NCBI GenBank assembly: GCA_019915135.1
Contig: JAHLMK010000025.1
Span: forward strand, 248,001-312,000
Source of the DNA: Strobilurus pachycystidiatus
Lineage: Eukaryota > Basidiomycota > Agaricomycetes > Agaricales > Physalacriaceae
DNA length: 64,000 nt
Direction of reading: 5' to 3'
Part shown: piece by piece, positions 10,097 to 21,705 of the stretch
How the letters are laid out: each line of letters starts with the position of its first letter
How positions within the stretch are numbered: the stretch's first letter is position 1
The notes under the pieces: generated by a model
Seen by the model: only the letters and a program-made list of their open reading frames with translations
Database searches by the model: none
What the model was told of the DNA's origin: nothing
Made by a program: the position numbers and the translations under genes

Positions 10097-11060
10097 TCAC
10101 TTTGGTCCCTCTCTCATCAAGCGCTCGCACTCGTCCCATATCTCGCTCTGCGTCCTTTGAAGCCCCTCTGGCGTGTCTCGAACATCATACCAGCTGCGCA
10201 CTCCAGCGTTCCAGAGATTCGCCTCAATCACATCCCTATATTCGAGGGGACAATCCTCATAAGACTCATCCAACAAAAGCACCCCGAGGCCGCGCGCTAT
10301 CTCCGCTGCGCCTCTCAATTCCCCAATGAATCCATCTTTCGAAGGGGAATTCTCATCTATCGGAAGGAACTCGCGCGAAGGGAAGATGATGACAAGAAGA
10401 GATAATGGTCTGGGGAGGGAGTCGACGGCGTTTCGGAGGATGTCTGCGGTGAAGCGGAAACAGATCCCGACAATGATGTGCGTGAGCTGGGGGCAGGGCT
10501 TCCACAAGCAGTAGAATTCCACTTCGCTAAGGTCTTCGCCGAATGTATTGACGATCAGGTGGGTGCAAGAAGGAGGGAGAGGTTGATCATAGTCACTGAC
10601 ACTGGAGTAGCGGAGCGAAGGCCTAGGGTGGATCTCGAGCGGGTGCCAGTCAGAATATGCGTGGATCTCCATAAGACCGGGACATGCGTTTATTATGAAG
10701 GAAACATCCCCCCTACTCTCACTAATGTCAAAATCCCGAGGGTCAAATTCGGAGACGGAGAGCGCCTTGACGTTCTGCGCAAAGAATGAGGCATCATTGC
10801 GTGACTGAATGGATGCGACGAATGCATTCAGAGCATAAGGGCTCTCGATCTGTACAAAGCGATAGAGAATGGGATCTATCCTAGCGCCAGATGTGATATC
10901 AGAGATCGTAGACATAGTGAGGACAGTGGTGTGGGCCGTACCACTCGCGGACTACTTTCGAGACGAGGCACAGAGTCGCAGCAGTTGTTTTATCGCTGTG
11001 GGCAGCTTTCTCCAGAATGATTTGCACCAGTTCTACAGGCAGGTCGGGAGGCATGTTCAT
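10097..11060 (-). CDS. F-box-like domain protein
   Basis: Two exons, 11060-10942 and 10880-10097, joined by a 61-base intron (GTACGG donor, CTAG acceptor), give 300 residues. The start MNMPPDLPVELVQIILEKAA opens a typical basidiomycete F-box-like segment, with LVSKVVREW completing it. The remainder is leucine-rich without clear repeats, containing CPGLMEIH, CTHLIVNTFGE and CPQLTHIIVG, as in the weak leucine-rich tails of this large family. F-box proteins join substrates to the SCF (Skp1-cullin) ubiquitin ligase; the target is unknown. A longer in-frame start upstream (11165) exists but adds residues that are not family-like, so 11060 was chosen. Confidence 0.75.
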
Positions 11061-11163
11061 TTGAAAGAGTTTGAAAGAAAGCCACGTCACGGTGGCTGTA
11101 ATCATATGTATCACACGCGTGTGTAAGCAAGTTTTACGTTCCGTTCCTTTCCCTCTTTCGTTC

Positions 11164-11890
11164 ATGTCGCTCCCGTGTCGCTCTCCATATCCCGACGGAC
11201 GGACGCCCTCAGCATTGACAATAACACGCTTGACGCCGGCTCTAGGGCCTAGTCACTGACTGTCTATGGGAATTCTTGCTGTTCCGACATGCCACCACTG
11301 TGGGCAGGCGGGCCATATCGCGCGGCATGGGTGATGGGGACTACGCCTTGTCCTCCATTCTCCGCTTGCGCTTTCTCTACACTGTGGTCCGCATGATCCG
11401 AACGAATGGCCACCACAAGTGCTACCGATGTAGACACGGCGCTTGCTCGGTCTCTACGCTCGACGATGTCGGACAGACGGACACATGGCTTACGAGCGCA
11501 CGGCGTCGCAGGAAGATTCCTCCCAATGTGGCGAAGAATGTACTTGTGCGTTAGCTACTTGGTCCCTTCTCCCCTGTCGTCTTCTTTCCCTTCTCCTTCA
11601 CTTCCTTTACCCTCGCTCTCACCTTCTCAGCTCCTTGGTCTCCTTCCTCTGATCCTCGTTCGGCTTGATGACCCCCTTCCTTCACCAGCCCTGCTCATCT
11701 GCCGCCCATGCGGCGAACTTGGACACATATGCGTCGTTTCCCCCGTCTTGAAGTTGTGGCGAGGAGAGGTGAGTCTGCTCATCTTTTTCTGGTGTCGAGG
11801 ATTGCCGACAACGTTTCTTTCTTATCTAGACGCGAGGGCCAGGAATTCAGCAACAGATCAAGGCCCACGTTTGCGCTTTGATGAATGCCT
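11164..11890 (+). pseudogene. Decayed zinc-knuckle gene D
   Basis: This stretch aligns by eye along its whole length with zinc-knuckle gene B, including the intron positions, but is broken. The start region has ATGTCGCTC and then CTCCATATCCCGACGGACG. Next comes CHHCGQAGHIARHG, where the final cysteine is lost and a stop follows. Further on are remnants of exon 2 (HKCYRCRH), exon 3 (ACGGACACATGGC up to TGTGCGTTAG) and exon 4 (ICRPCGELGHICV, then GTGAGTC at the old donor). A last part near 11820-11880 matches the final exon. Stops and shifts are spread throughout, so it cannot encode the family protein. It lies opposite and downstream of the F-box gene. Confidence 0.72.
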
Positions 11891-12449
11891 TAACCGTGGG
11901 CGCTGGATGAAACCCATCCGGTTAGGCAACCAAGGCACGCACTCGAGAAGAGCAGTCATCGATCCTTGAATGATTTGTGTCACTCCCTGCGATGTGCCCG
12001 GTCTTCGAACATTGTCCCTTTGTAACCTCTTGCCAGGTCCAGGGAGCCTCAGAGAGACAACAGAGCATGCCGCGGGGGAGGCGGGGGAAGATGCATGCAT
12101 GTGTTCATGTACCGTGATCTGTGGCTGAGTTGGACGGAGTCGACGATGCGCTGCAGGTCATTCTCGTCGAAGGCGAACAGAGCCCAGCCTGACCATGATG
12201 TGCGTCAAGTTCATCGTGCTGTTTCAATGGTCAGGTGGGTCGCCAAACGAGGGAAACGTTGGGCATATATCCGGACGGTGAAGTCGTAGTGCCGATACAG
12301 TATCAAGGATATACAGGCTCTGGATCTACTCCGAGCAATCTACTGTACAATGTAGTAAGTTTGTTCACAATTTCTTCTGAGCAAGTGCGGGGGAAAGGCC
12401 GCCGGTGGGTAGCTCTATCATGACGCTGCCCACCTACACAATGAGTGAG
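11891..12449. other. Intergenic, no supported gene
   Basis: Between the decayed zinc-knuckle gene and the 3' end of the flavin monooxygenase. Only short frames without recognisable content. Confidence 0.35.
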
Positions 12450-14754
12450 TCAGTCAATCCGAGGCGGAAATGGTATACCAACACCCACCAGCAGGTAACA
12501 CCACCTCCATATCGCCCCAAGCAAGGCCGCGATAGAGAACAGCAAGCCCGTGGCCGAGTCGCCCAGCCGTCTACCCCAGGATGTTTTCTCTCTATTGACC
12601 TTTTCCTTCCAGCTCTTCTTCTGCTCATCCGTCCCTTCCACGACGTAATGATCCCAATCTACGCGTTTCAACCACCACCAGAACAGGATCGCGGTTCCGG
12701 GGAAGATGCTCGTCACCTTGCCGTCCCTGCCTTTCCGGTACCAAGACAAGCAGTTCACGAACACACTCGTACTGAGACGCGTCTGGATTTTGTCGTTGTA
12801 CGCGTCGATCGCCTCGTGCGTGACGTTGAAGGTGGCGACTTTCCCTGTGAGCACAGGCTCTATCATCTTCATGATGTAGGATATCTGTACTTCCTCGGTG
12901 AATATGACTGAAGTGTGACCAGTGGCCGTGTTCGGACCTGTCGCATGGGTGAGTTTGATTGTCAATTGTGATGAGGGACTGTACGAGCGTACCCCCGATG
13001 AGATAGAAGTTGGGGAAGTCGGGCAAAGTCGTTCCAAGATAGGCTTTGGGTCCGCTTGACTTCTCGTAATACTCCTTGACGGTAGTGTTGATTCCCCGGC
13101 AATCCAGGGGGTAATCATCCTGGCACCTGTCAACGAGGGAGCGGAAACCAGTGACAGCTCGGACGTACTGCTACATATCCAGTCGAGAAAATGAGGACAT
13201 CGAACTCATTCCTGTTGCCTACATGCGCATTGAGCTGCAGTCGGCACTTGGGAGTGATAAAGCATCGACATACCATCTTTTGAGGTAATGCCATTCTCAT
13301 CGATGGCCTCAATGCCGTCCCAGCACAACGTCAGATTGGGGCGATGCAGAGATGCGAGATAGTCTGTGTCAAATATAATCCGCCGGCATCCCAGTTCTAT
13401 TCACACATTAGTGCTCTGTGATATTTCGCGAAGAAAATGAGCGCACGATAAGAAGGTACCAAAACATCGCGATATTTCGCTGGCGCATTTTCTAGAATGT
13501 GCTTCTTGAAGGCCTGTAACGAGAGGTACGTGCTACTGGGTCAGGTAGTGGCACATATCATTGTATGCGGCGACATACCTTCGTCAGCATGGGATGCATG
13601 AACCTGGTGCCAAAGATCGAGAAGTAAAGAAGTTCGGCCTAGCATCGGTGAGCATGTAGCTATTGAATGGACCGAGAGTCATCGTACGCGAATGAATATA
13701 TACAAGCGGATCCAGCGCATGTACAATGGGAGATTCCTGAACATCCATTTTTCAAAGCTGCTGTAATCCGAGCGCATCTAGTTCACACGTGAGATAGTCC
13801 TCGGTGGGCAGAGACTAGTGACCCACGGGTGGCAGGAACCAGTTAGGCGTACGGCAGTACTCTACAATGCTGACACTGGGATCCTCGGAAATCATGGGGA
13901 CCATCTGAGTCCTATATGGAAGTACGGTCAGACGTAGAGTCGCCTGACAATGAGGTGAAGGAGAGTTCCTTACGCGGTTGCGCCATTACCGATCACAGCG
14001 ACCTTCTTTCCGCTGAGCGGGACATCGTTTCTGTAGTCTCCTGAATGGAACTTTATCCCCTTGAAAGTGTCTAGACCTGGAATATCGGGGTATCGTGGGA
14101 CTTCCAGGATGCCGAGTGCAGAGATAAGAACCGCCGCCACATCGCAGCGGGTCGACGATGAGCCTTCAATTCTTGTGTGAACATGCCACTGCTGCGCGTC
14201 GGCATCCCACTTAGTCTCGGCGACCAGAGTGTTGAACTGAATGTGTTCGTAAAGACTGTATTTTTGCGCGAGGCCCCTCCAGTAGTTTTGAATGTCGGGC
14301 TGAGATCCGTGCGTAGAAGGCCAGTCGGGGTTGAGGTTGGACGAGTGAGAGTAAAAGTGGATTGCGACGTCGGAGGAACATCCCTGTGGTAACGGAGTCT
14401 AAGTCGAAGAGAGAAAGGATGCAGAACCACGAAAATGCACCGGATACATGTTCTCCTTCATCAGGGTCGTATCAGTATGAGTGTTCGCGATGTGAGCGAT
14501 ATGGTCAGGTACGCACCCGCCAGGTCCCGCCGACATCGCTAGCCTTCTCGTATATCTACCACGAGCTGTTCAGACAGAAGTTGAATCCAGAAAGTGAGCG
14601 AACTGACCGTAAAATTCTTGAAATCAGGAAACTGACGCTTCAAAGCGATCCCCATAGAGAGGCCTCCAACGCTACAGCGCGCATCAGCATAGTAGCGACG
14701 TCGGGAAAACCGATCCTACCCAGCCCCAATAATCACGACTCGCTTATCGGCCAT
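12450..14754 (-). CDS. FAD-dependent monooxygenase, Baeyer-Villiger/FMO type
   Basis: About thirteen exons separated by 45-70-base introns. The start MADKRVVIIGAG (ATG at 14754) joins VGGLSMGIALK to make the FAD-binding GxGxxG fold. Then come YEKASDVGGTWR and a tiny exon NMYP leading to GCSSDVAIHFYSHSSNLNPDW. FKGIKFHSGDYRND corresponds to the FxGxxxHxxxW fingerprint (here Y in place of W), and AVIGNGATA with TQMVPMI forms the NADPH-binding motif. LGCRRIIFDTDYLASLHRP, FSTGYVA and NFYLIGG follow, then GPNTATGH. The C-terminus has hydrophobic stretches (about 12460-12540), suggesting membrane association. Such enzymes insert oxygen into ketones or hydroxylate small lipophilic substrates with NADPH and O2; the substrate is unknown. 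The order of motifs is complete, so the gene looks intact. Confidence 0.87.
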
Positions 14755-16493
14755 GCCTTGCATCGTTGTACAGTGCGTTGTCAAGCAGAGGAAATGACTT
14801 CAACGATGCTCTTCATGAGATATTTATACTTTCCCGAAGTGAAGGGAAGAATGATGCAGGTTCAGCTGATGGGCGAGTGGTTTCCACGGTTCCGGGGACT
14901 TGACATGTCAAGCAAAAGCAAGAGCTTCCATACAGTGCGGCATGTACTGGTCGGATGACTATTGCGGGTGGCGCTTGCCCCGTGGATAAACCATGCCGTA
15001 TGTCGATTGACAGGTACTCGATGGCATGATGAGAGAGACGCAGGTAGCGGTGGAGATGATATACGAAGATGCTTCTTCCGACGGACGTCCGGAAATCTAC
15101 GGAGAACGAGCTTCGAAGCATACACTTCGTCATCAGCAATGGCCTGATGCACATATACGAGCGAGCAAGCACCTGCTTCTCAGCCTGCAGCTTGCAGGGG
15201 GCGACGTTCATGCTCTGCAATGAGATGCATCATCATGTTCGAGTCATCTGGAGCACTTCCTCCAAATCTACTCAAAGCGTCGTACAAACGACGTGATTCG
15301 TCGCGAGCTAGAACTATGGCGGCGTAAACCAGATGAAGTACCAGCTGAAAAGGGCGTTGACAATACCGAACCATGATCTCGAAAACGCCGGTCGGAACAG
15401 TCACAGAAAACCTTGATAAGAGATACAACAGCACGGCAGACGGGTAAACGCCGCCCGTGTCCCGCGAGAGGGGTCGTTTCCTGTCGAGACAAGGTTGAAA
15501 GTCAAGATCAAGGAAGGAAGGAAGTGTGATAGCCTTGATCGGGTCCTGCAAGATCCGACACCTCTGATCGATAGTCGCAAACAACGCGTCTCTGCTGATG
15601 AATGCTGACATGATTCGATTTTCCGTACTATCGAGCGTTCCAGAGGGTGAGAAGCACACGTTCGAGTGTGCACTGCTGGAGGCGCCGGCAACATGGCTGA
15701 GATTATGACACACGACGGCATGAAAGGAGCGCCATGGAACACTTGGACAATCAAACTGAGCTTTACATTCATTCCAACTCCGTCCCAATTTAGTACCCTA
15801 ACTGCACCGCTGCCCTTAGTACTCTGCGGAGCTTCTTGTCATCCTAGTCCGGTGTAATTGTATGACTAGTCAGAGTTAGCAGCGATCACTAGCTACGTAG
15901 TGCCGCCGCCACATTGGCACTCAGAGAATGACTTGGATTCTTTCTGAGGCTTACACGTCGCAATCGACACTAGATCACCGATGGACACTCGAGTGCACAA
16001 GCTCTCATTATGATTGTGCAACAAGGCGTAGAGACCGACTCGTGATGGTATAATTCAAGTGCCTACCCTACCCAAGGGAGCTGTTACACATCCGAGTCGT
16101 GATATCTACGTAGATGACCTAAAAACTAAAGCCCGAGCAACTTACTTACCCATGGTAGCTTGCCCTTTTTATGAATCTTTGAGCATCGCAGATCTGGAAG
16201 ACCGTTGCTTGTAGGGAGATCAACGTCATGAACCGAGTTGGACGTGGTGGGGTCCACCAATAGCGTATTCATTGGGTTCGATTTGCCCCCAAATAGGTGA
16301 CGAACCGGCCAGAGCCTCCGAATGAGAGAAGCTGGTATCAGATTGTCCGTCCTGGAGCTAGACAACGACTCGTGTTCACGCTGTTTAGCCCATAAGCTCT
16401 GCAGAATCTTGAAAAGTGTTAGGAGATGCGATATACAAGGATGGGTGATTTACTTCGTTTATGCGCTCTTCATTCTCAAGGGTATTGACCTGC
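14755..16493. other. Region without a confident gene
   Basis: A 202-codon minus-strand frame (15788-15180; first internal ATG gives MSAFISRDALFATIDQRCR) may be part of a real but unrecognised gene continuing toward 14.86 kb (a stretch DDEVYASKLVLRRFPDVRRK occurs there). Near 16365-16150 (minus) a stretch SSSRTDNLIPASLIRRLWP, ending at a GTAAGT donor, could be a tail exon of the kinase gene upstream. Neither is firm. Confidence 0.3.
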
Positions 16494-17964
16494 TCAAAAA
16501 CATTGAGAAGTCCATTCTGGGCGGAGCAAAGAAACAAAACTGACACAATGTCTGGTTTCCAATGCGACACGATCAACGGTTTGAACACCCTCTGTATCCA
16601 TTTCGGACTCATCGTCGAGTAAGGCCAATCTGTATAAGACGACGTCGGCCGACGGGCGCCGTGATGGAGACCATGATAGACAAGGAACAACGACGTCTTC
16701 CCATAAGCTCACTGGCATTACGTGTGGCGCAGGTGGTGGTGGTAGATGCCCGAGAGCGATCTCCCTTATAACGGCACCGTCAGATCGGAGATGATGGTAC
16801 GGTGGTTTCCCTGTATAGATCTAGGCATACAATGAAGCAATCCCGTGTACTGTTGCCATGAAGTACGCACCTCTATAATCGTACAGCCGAGTGAATAGAC
16901 GTCAAGCGCCGTCGGACAGAAAGTTTCGTCTGAATTGGGGGCAACGAGTTCCAGTGGATGCCATCTCACGTTTCCCCTAGTGCGCGCAGATGTAGCGGGT
17001 AGTTGAGTGTCTACAACGAGGCTGATGCCAAAGTCGGCGAGACAACAACGACGGTCATCCGCTACGAGTATATTTGCCTGGAATCGGAACTTCTTAGATA
17101 GAACATCCAGTGACGTGGAGATATAGTTACCCCTCGAATATCCGCATGTATGATACATGGATCAAAGTCATGCAGATATTGCATGCCCATGGCGACATCG
17201 ATTATCTGACGACTAGGTTAGGTACATTGTTATCACAGCAGAGAAGATACTTACCAAGTTCAGGCGTCGGTGACATGGATTCTTAGCGAGGAAATCAATA
17301 ATGTTGCCATGCTGCATCCACGGCGAGACGAGACACAATCGTCCAGGAAAGATGTCAAGACTAGTGCCAAAAAATGGGAGTATATTTCGGTGTCTCAACT
17401 GTCTCCAGATCAGGACCTCTTGACAAAACGACTTTGCCGCAGACGTTAGCGTTGGTCGATTTGTATACGATCTTGGACTCACCTTCATGACCCGGTCCGC
17501 CGTCAAGCTTCCCTGGCTATGGCACCGAAGGACTTTCATGCAAACAAGACTTCCATTGTATCTCCCGCGATAGATGTCCTGTAGGTGATGATGCAGGCAT
17601 AGCTTGCAGAGCGGCTGTGAACGCTTACGGAAAATGCACCACCAGCAAACCACACGTCGGCGGCGTCTCGTTCTAGGTCGCCGAGTGGGAGATAGAAGGA
17701 CGACGGAAGAATGTCGTATCGTCTGCTGAGCGCCCGAAGACATTTTACATGCGCTTTTCGCGACGCTGTAGCGGAGAGACTGTCGAGTTCCTGACGACGT
17801 AATGTTATGCCCGCCTGACAATGTCACAGAAAAGGTCATCGTACCTTCTGCAAGTCGTCAATGAGCGATTGCGCAAGTGCGACTGGGAGGGGTTCGGGAT
17901 CGAGGCTGGGCAACAACGAGGACAAACCAGGCGGAGGAAAGTATTCTGGAAGCACCGCTGCCAT
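16494..17964 (-). CDS. TKL-type protein kinase 1 (non-RD, HAD loop)
   Basis: Exon 1 (17964-17845) starts MAAVLPEYFPPPGLSSLLPS. Exon 2 from 17790 gives QELDSLSATASRK, then CLRALSRRYDILPSSFY, closely matching kinase 2 at 28-30 kb. The kinase domain follows: GGAFS joined to DIYRGRYNG (glycine loop), VCMKVL (lysine), LRHRNILPFFG, LVSPWMQHGNIIDFL, then IIHADIRG joined to ANILV, LADFGIS, and the C-lobe GKPPYHHLRSD, PSLSWSPSRRPSA-like end (PCLSWSPSRRPSA at about 16.65 kb). The catalytic loop has HAD in place of HRD, so this is a non-RD kinase, but the Asp, the Lys and the DFG motif are kept and activity is plausible. Mushroom genomes carry large families of such kinases; the pathway is unknown. The 3' end is uncertain: the frame closes at 16494 but a further exon near 16365-16150 is possible. 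Confidence 0.75.
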
Positions 17965-19379
17965 GATGGGTGGAATCAGCGTCGCATTAATGCCGTATCA
18001 TGGGGTGGGCGCCGAGTCGAGGGACTGTATACATCAATGACATGCGGTGTTGGGGGCATGATATGCGCCGTGAGCCCAATAGATGCCTGGATGCCGATGG
18101 CGATGTTCTTTCTCTCATTTATGTTCACCGGTCGTCCTGTCCAGGTGGGCCGAGGGAAAGTAGAGAGATGCTTGAGCCTTCTACGCAGTCAAATGCAGGT
18201 CAAATGACAAGGCAAGAAAGAGGGTGATCAACACGGGCAAACAACGCGTTGCTTCCTTCCGTCATCTTCCTCCCACATGGGTATCCGTCTTATACTTATC
18301 TGTAATGGGGAATGCGAGTGGCTTTCACGTCCAACTCGTGGCTCTCAAGTCCGCTGAAAAAATAACGTCCAAGTGCCAACTTGAATGATTGATTTCTTTG
18401 CACTCGGTTTGCCTGGGAATTTCATATGACTTAGGCTGAATAACCTCCTCTCGTATAAACTCGTCAGCTCAGCCACCGCGTCGCCGCGATACACTAGGCT
18501 CAGACGGTCTGTCAGGTTAGCCACTGGCATCGGGAAGCTCCGTTTCCATCAATGGCCCTCGATTCGACATTCACCGACTAGTGCCCTTCCTTTGCCCGTG
18601 GTTCATTGAAAGGCTGGTCTAATCAACAGAACGTCGTTCTGTCGTTTTGGAACATTGCGCGTACTCTTGTTGTGCAGTCCTCCACCCTTGCACAACAATT
18701 GTGGCTCCATCTTCGACAAGCAGCGCTCAGAGTAAGCTGGTTGTTTTATTTCATGGATATACACGGCGCATTGAACGTCTCTTTTACACGCAGTGAAATC
18801 CACGACTGTTACGCAGAACTGACCCCTTTTTCTATAGGCTTTGCACGAGGACAGTTCAAGGTTCTTCTACTCGGAGACCTCGAGCATGCACATACCTCAA
18901 GGTCAGATGAAGATGCGCCATAGATCGTATGGGTCATCGGGACTCTGGTTGGTAATACCCAGTTCCCATCGATTCATTGCTCAGCAGCGCAGAGCGGCTG
19001 TTCCCCACCTTCGAGTCACTTCCGCACTAAGCTCACTCAATGACCATGTCAGAAGACTCGTAATTATCTCTACATTTACGCTCATATGTCTACAGGTGGC
19101 TGGGCGGCATGATGTTAATACTCTTCTCGAAAATCTACGCCGCACACCCATAGAATCAAATCTTCCTTTGAATACTTGGCAGCGCGGGTTAAGCGCTCAT
19201 GCTGTCCCAAGACTCTCTCGCGAGTCGTCGATTCTCCGCCGAGGAAACCTCATGTCCTCCTCCTCTTTCCACTCGGCATCATGTGGCCCGGGAGCTCAGG
19301 CGTTAAAAGGCGCTCAAGTTTCGGACAGACGTCAAAAAATCAAGTCGCACATTCAACCTCATACCACCAATTTCTAGCA
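17965..19379. other. Intergenic; 3' half is promoter of the tandem small-protein gene
   Basis: From about 18560 the sequence resembles 20600-21090, upstream of the second small-protein gene (shared GTGCAGTCCTCCACC, GGCTCCATCTTCGA and TACGCAGAACTGA/CACGCAGAACTGA), so the promoter was duplicated with the gene. No separate gene is supported. Confidence 0.45.
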
Positions 19380-19976
19380 ATGTCGACCACCATGCAGTTT
19401 CAACTGTCTACTCTCAACAACTTCAGCGTTCGCCCCGACGCTCACGGCCCCCAGGTCCAACCTACCATGGATGGGCTCTTGATTCAGCGCGGTCCCGCCT
19501 CAGCCTCCAACCAGTGGACGCGCATCAGCAACAACACCAACGTCCCCGTTGGATCTTCCTTCTCCTTTGACATCAGAGTCCCCGTCATTCAGGTGGGTTG
19601 TTCAATCTTTGGATACATCCGTCGCAGTGGCTCACTGTTGCGCACATAGCCAGCCACCGAGATGAAGCTCACGCTCACCAACAACGTGATCTTGCGCTAC
19701 AATGACAGCGTCTTCTCCTACACGTACTATAACGCGCAGGGCTCGTTCGTCCAAGTGGCACCGTCGAGCATCACGCTGAGCGAGAACTTCACCCACGTCC
19801 AGCTGAACATGACCTCCTTGGGCGTGCAGGTTCTCGAGGACGGACAGATGAAAGGGACCTGGAACACGAGCGTGCCTTCGAACAACCCCGTTCAACTCGA
19901 CTTCCAGATCTTGAACCAGGGCTCCAGTCTTAGCGCGGAGATGAAGAACATGATGGTTGGCCCGACGCAGACTTGA
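19380..19976 (+). CDS. Small protein of unrecognised family, tandem copy 1
   Basis: Exons 19380-19592 and 19650-19976 (57-base intron, GTGGGT donor) encode 179 residues, starting MSTTMQFQLSTLNNFSVRPD. The protein has no signal peptide and no cysteine. It is rich in Thr, Ser, Asn and Val with alternating hydrophobic residues (SSFSFDIRVPVIQ, KLTLTNNVILRYND, THVQLNMTSLGVQVLEDGQ), which points to a beta-sandwich. The size, lack of a secretion signal and beta-rich make-up recall the cytoplasmic defence lectins of mushrooms, but the sugar-binding residues of fungal galectins are not visible, so I do not assign a function. Codon use is strongly C-ending, as in highly expressed fungal genes. Copy 2 follows 1.1 kb downstream. 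Confidence 0.8.
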
Positions 19977-21097
19977 GGGGTGGTAAAATTAATTTGAACA
20001 GCGAGAAGAAGTGGTGGATTTTTTTTTCCTTCTCTCCATTGGCGCTTCAATGACTCACTCGAAAATATGCCGGTCCTCTAGGTCTTGTTGTTTTATTGCT
20101 ATGCTGTACTTGTATCTCGATTTGGCTTTCCAATCGTAGTGGTAGGCTTTGTAAAATACATCTTTTCCAGTGATATGGAAGACATCTTTTTGTCACTCAA
20201 ATGCTAGCAGCTTGAAGCATTTACGCACCTCAATTGGCCTTGTCACTGGCACACTGCTTGATTATAAAACACTTCCTTCATTCCTGTCCGAGGTGCCGTG
20301 CTTACCGTGGTGCTTCCGTGAGAAGCTGGGGGGAGCGGTGGTGGATGTGGTAGTACTGGAGCCGTAAAAGCCCACGGCCACGGTAAAGCTGTCTGACCCG
20401 TTGCAAGATGGAGTCATAGCACAGGAGAGAGCAGAGCGCGGACATGGTCTGATTTGGCATATATTAGCGGTGATCCTCGGGTTAGGGTTAGCCAGTTCTA
20501 TCACTCACCATCACCTCCTTCGCATCGTCTGAGAGAATTTCTGAAAGGCACACTTCACCGCCGCGGTGAGCAAAGTCTAATAGTGGACTATAAGCACTTA
20601 GCCTGTCCATTGGATATGTCCGTCTCTATGAGTGGCTCTCGCTTCGACATTCACCTGCTGCCCTCAGGCTTCCTTTTCTCATGATCTCATAGAATGGGTC
20701 TGGTTTCTTCTCATCATATCATTGGGCCGCCGTCGTCCTGAAATATTAGGCTTATCTGTGCTGTGCAGTCCTCCACCGTTGACAAGATCAGGGGCTCCAT
20801 CTTCGAGACTTCGACAAGTAGCGCTCATGGCGGTGAGTTGGTTGTTCAGTTGTCATGCATATATTCGACTCATCACACGTCTCTCTTGAAGCTTCTTCTG
20901 CGCAGTAGACTCAGGACTGTCACGCAGAACTGATCTTGCCGATTTTCCGTCGAGGAAACCTCGGGTCCTCTGCCTCCTTCCACTCCACATGATGTGGCCT
21001 GGGTGCTTGGTGTCCAAAAGAAGCTCGGATTCTGGATCCAGTAGGCGTGAATCGTGGCAATCCAGTCGCACATTCAACCTCATACTACAAACTTCTA
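19977..21097. other. Intergenic between the tandem small-protein genes
   Basis: Holds the 3' flank of copy 1 and the promoter of copy 2, the latter similar to 18560-19370. A single GGGTTAGGGTTAG at about 20478 resembles telomere repeats but is isolated. Confidence 0.4.
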
Positions 21098-21705
21098 ATG
21101 TCGACCACCATGCAGTTTCAATTGTCTACTCTCAACAGCTTCAGCGTTCGCCCCGACGCTGAGGGCCCGCAGGTCCAACCTACCGTGGACGGGTTCTTGA
21201 TTCAGCGCGGTCTCGCCTCAGCCTCTGACCAGTGGACGCGCATCAGCAACGACACCAACGTCCCCGTCGGCTCTTCTTTCTCCTTCGACATTAGAGTCCC
21301 CTTCATCGAGGTACGCTTTCAATTCTCGGACGCCTCCGTCGCAGCGACTTACCATCACGCACATAGCCAGCCACCGAGATGAAGCTCACCCTCACCAACA
21401 ACGTGATTTTGCGTTTCGACAACAACGTCTTCTCCTACTGTCATTGGACGGGTAATAGCGCCCAGGGTACCTTCGTCCATGTGGCGCCGTCGAGCATTAC
21501 GCTGAGCGAGAACTTTACCCACGTCCAGCTGAACATGACGTCGTCGGGCGTGCATGTCCTTGAGGATGGACAGTTGAAGGGTACATGGAACAGGAGCATT
21601 CCATTCAGCAATCCCGTCCAGCTCGAATTTCAGATCTGGGACCAGGGTTCCAGTCTGAGCGCGGAGATAAGGAACATGATGGTTGGCCCGACGCAGCAAT
21701 TTTAG
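21098..21705 (+). CDS. Small protein of unrecognised family, tandem copy 2
   Basis: Exons 21098-21310 and 21367-21705 encode 183 residues. The intron sits at exactly the same place as in copy 1 (first exon 213 bases in both). The protein is very close to copy 1 (start MSTTMQFQLSTLNSFSVRPD; shared end SLSAE(M/I)(K/R)NMMVGPTQ). It differs mainly by a four-residue longer loop (CHWTGNSAQG against TYYNAQG), which also adds one cysteine, and by scattered substitutions. The reading frame is intact and the changes look conservative, so both copies are probably functional. If the fold is lectin-like, the loop difference lies where specificity might change; this is inference. Confidence 0.8.

Noticed and set aside
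15180..15788. 202-codon minus-strand frame as a terpene synthase or other enzyme
   Set aside because: No metal-binding or catalytic motif could be identified; kept only as a possible unrecognised gene.
20474..20490. GGGTTAGGGTTAG resembling fungal telomere repeats
   Set aside because: Only two units, isolated between two duplicated genes; no subtelomere signs.
19380..21705. Calling the tandem small proteins galectins
   Set aside because: Size and lack of a signal peptide fit, but the conserved sugar-binding His, Asn, Arg, Trp and Glu pattern of fungal galectins is not visible.
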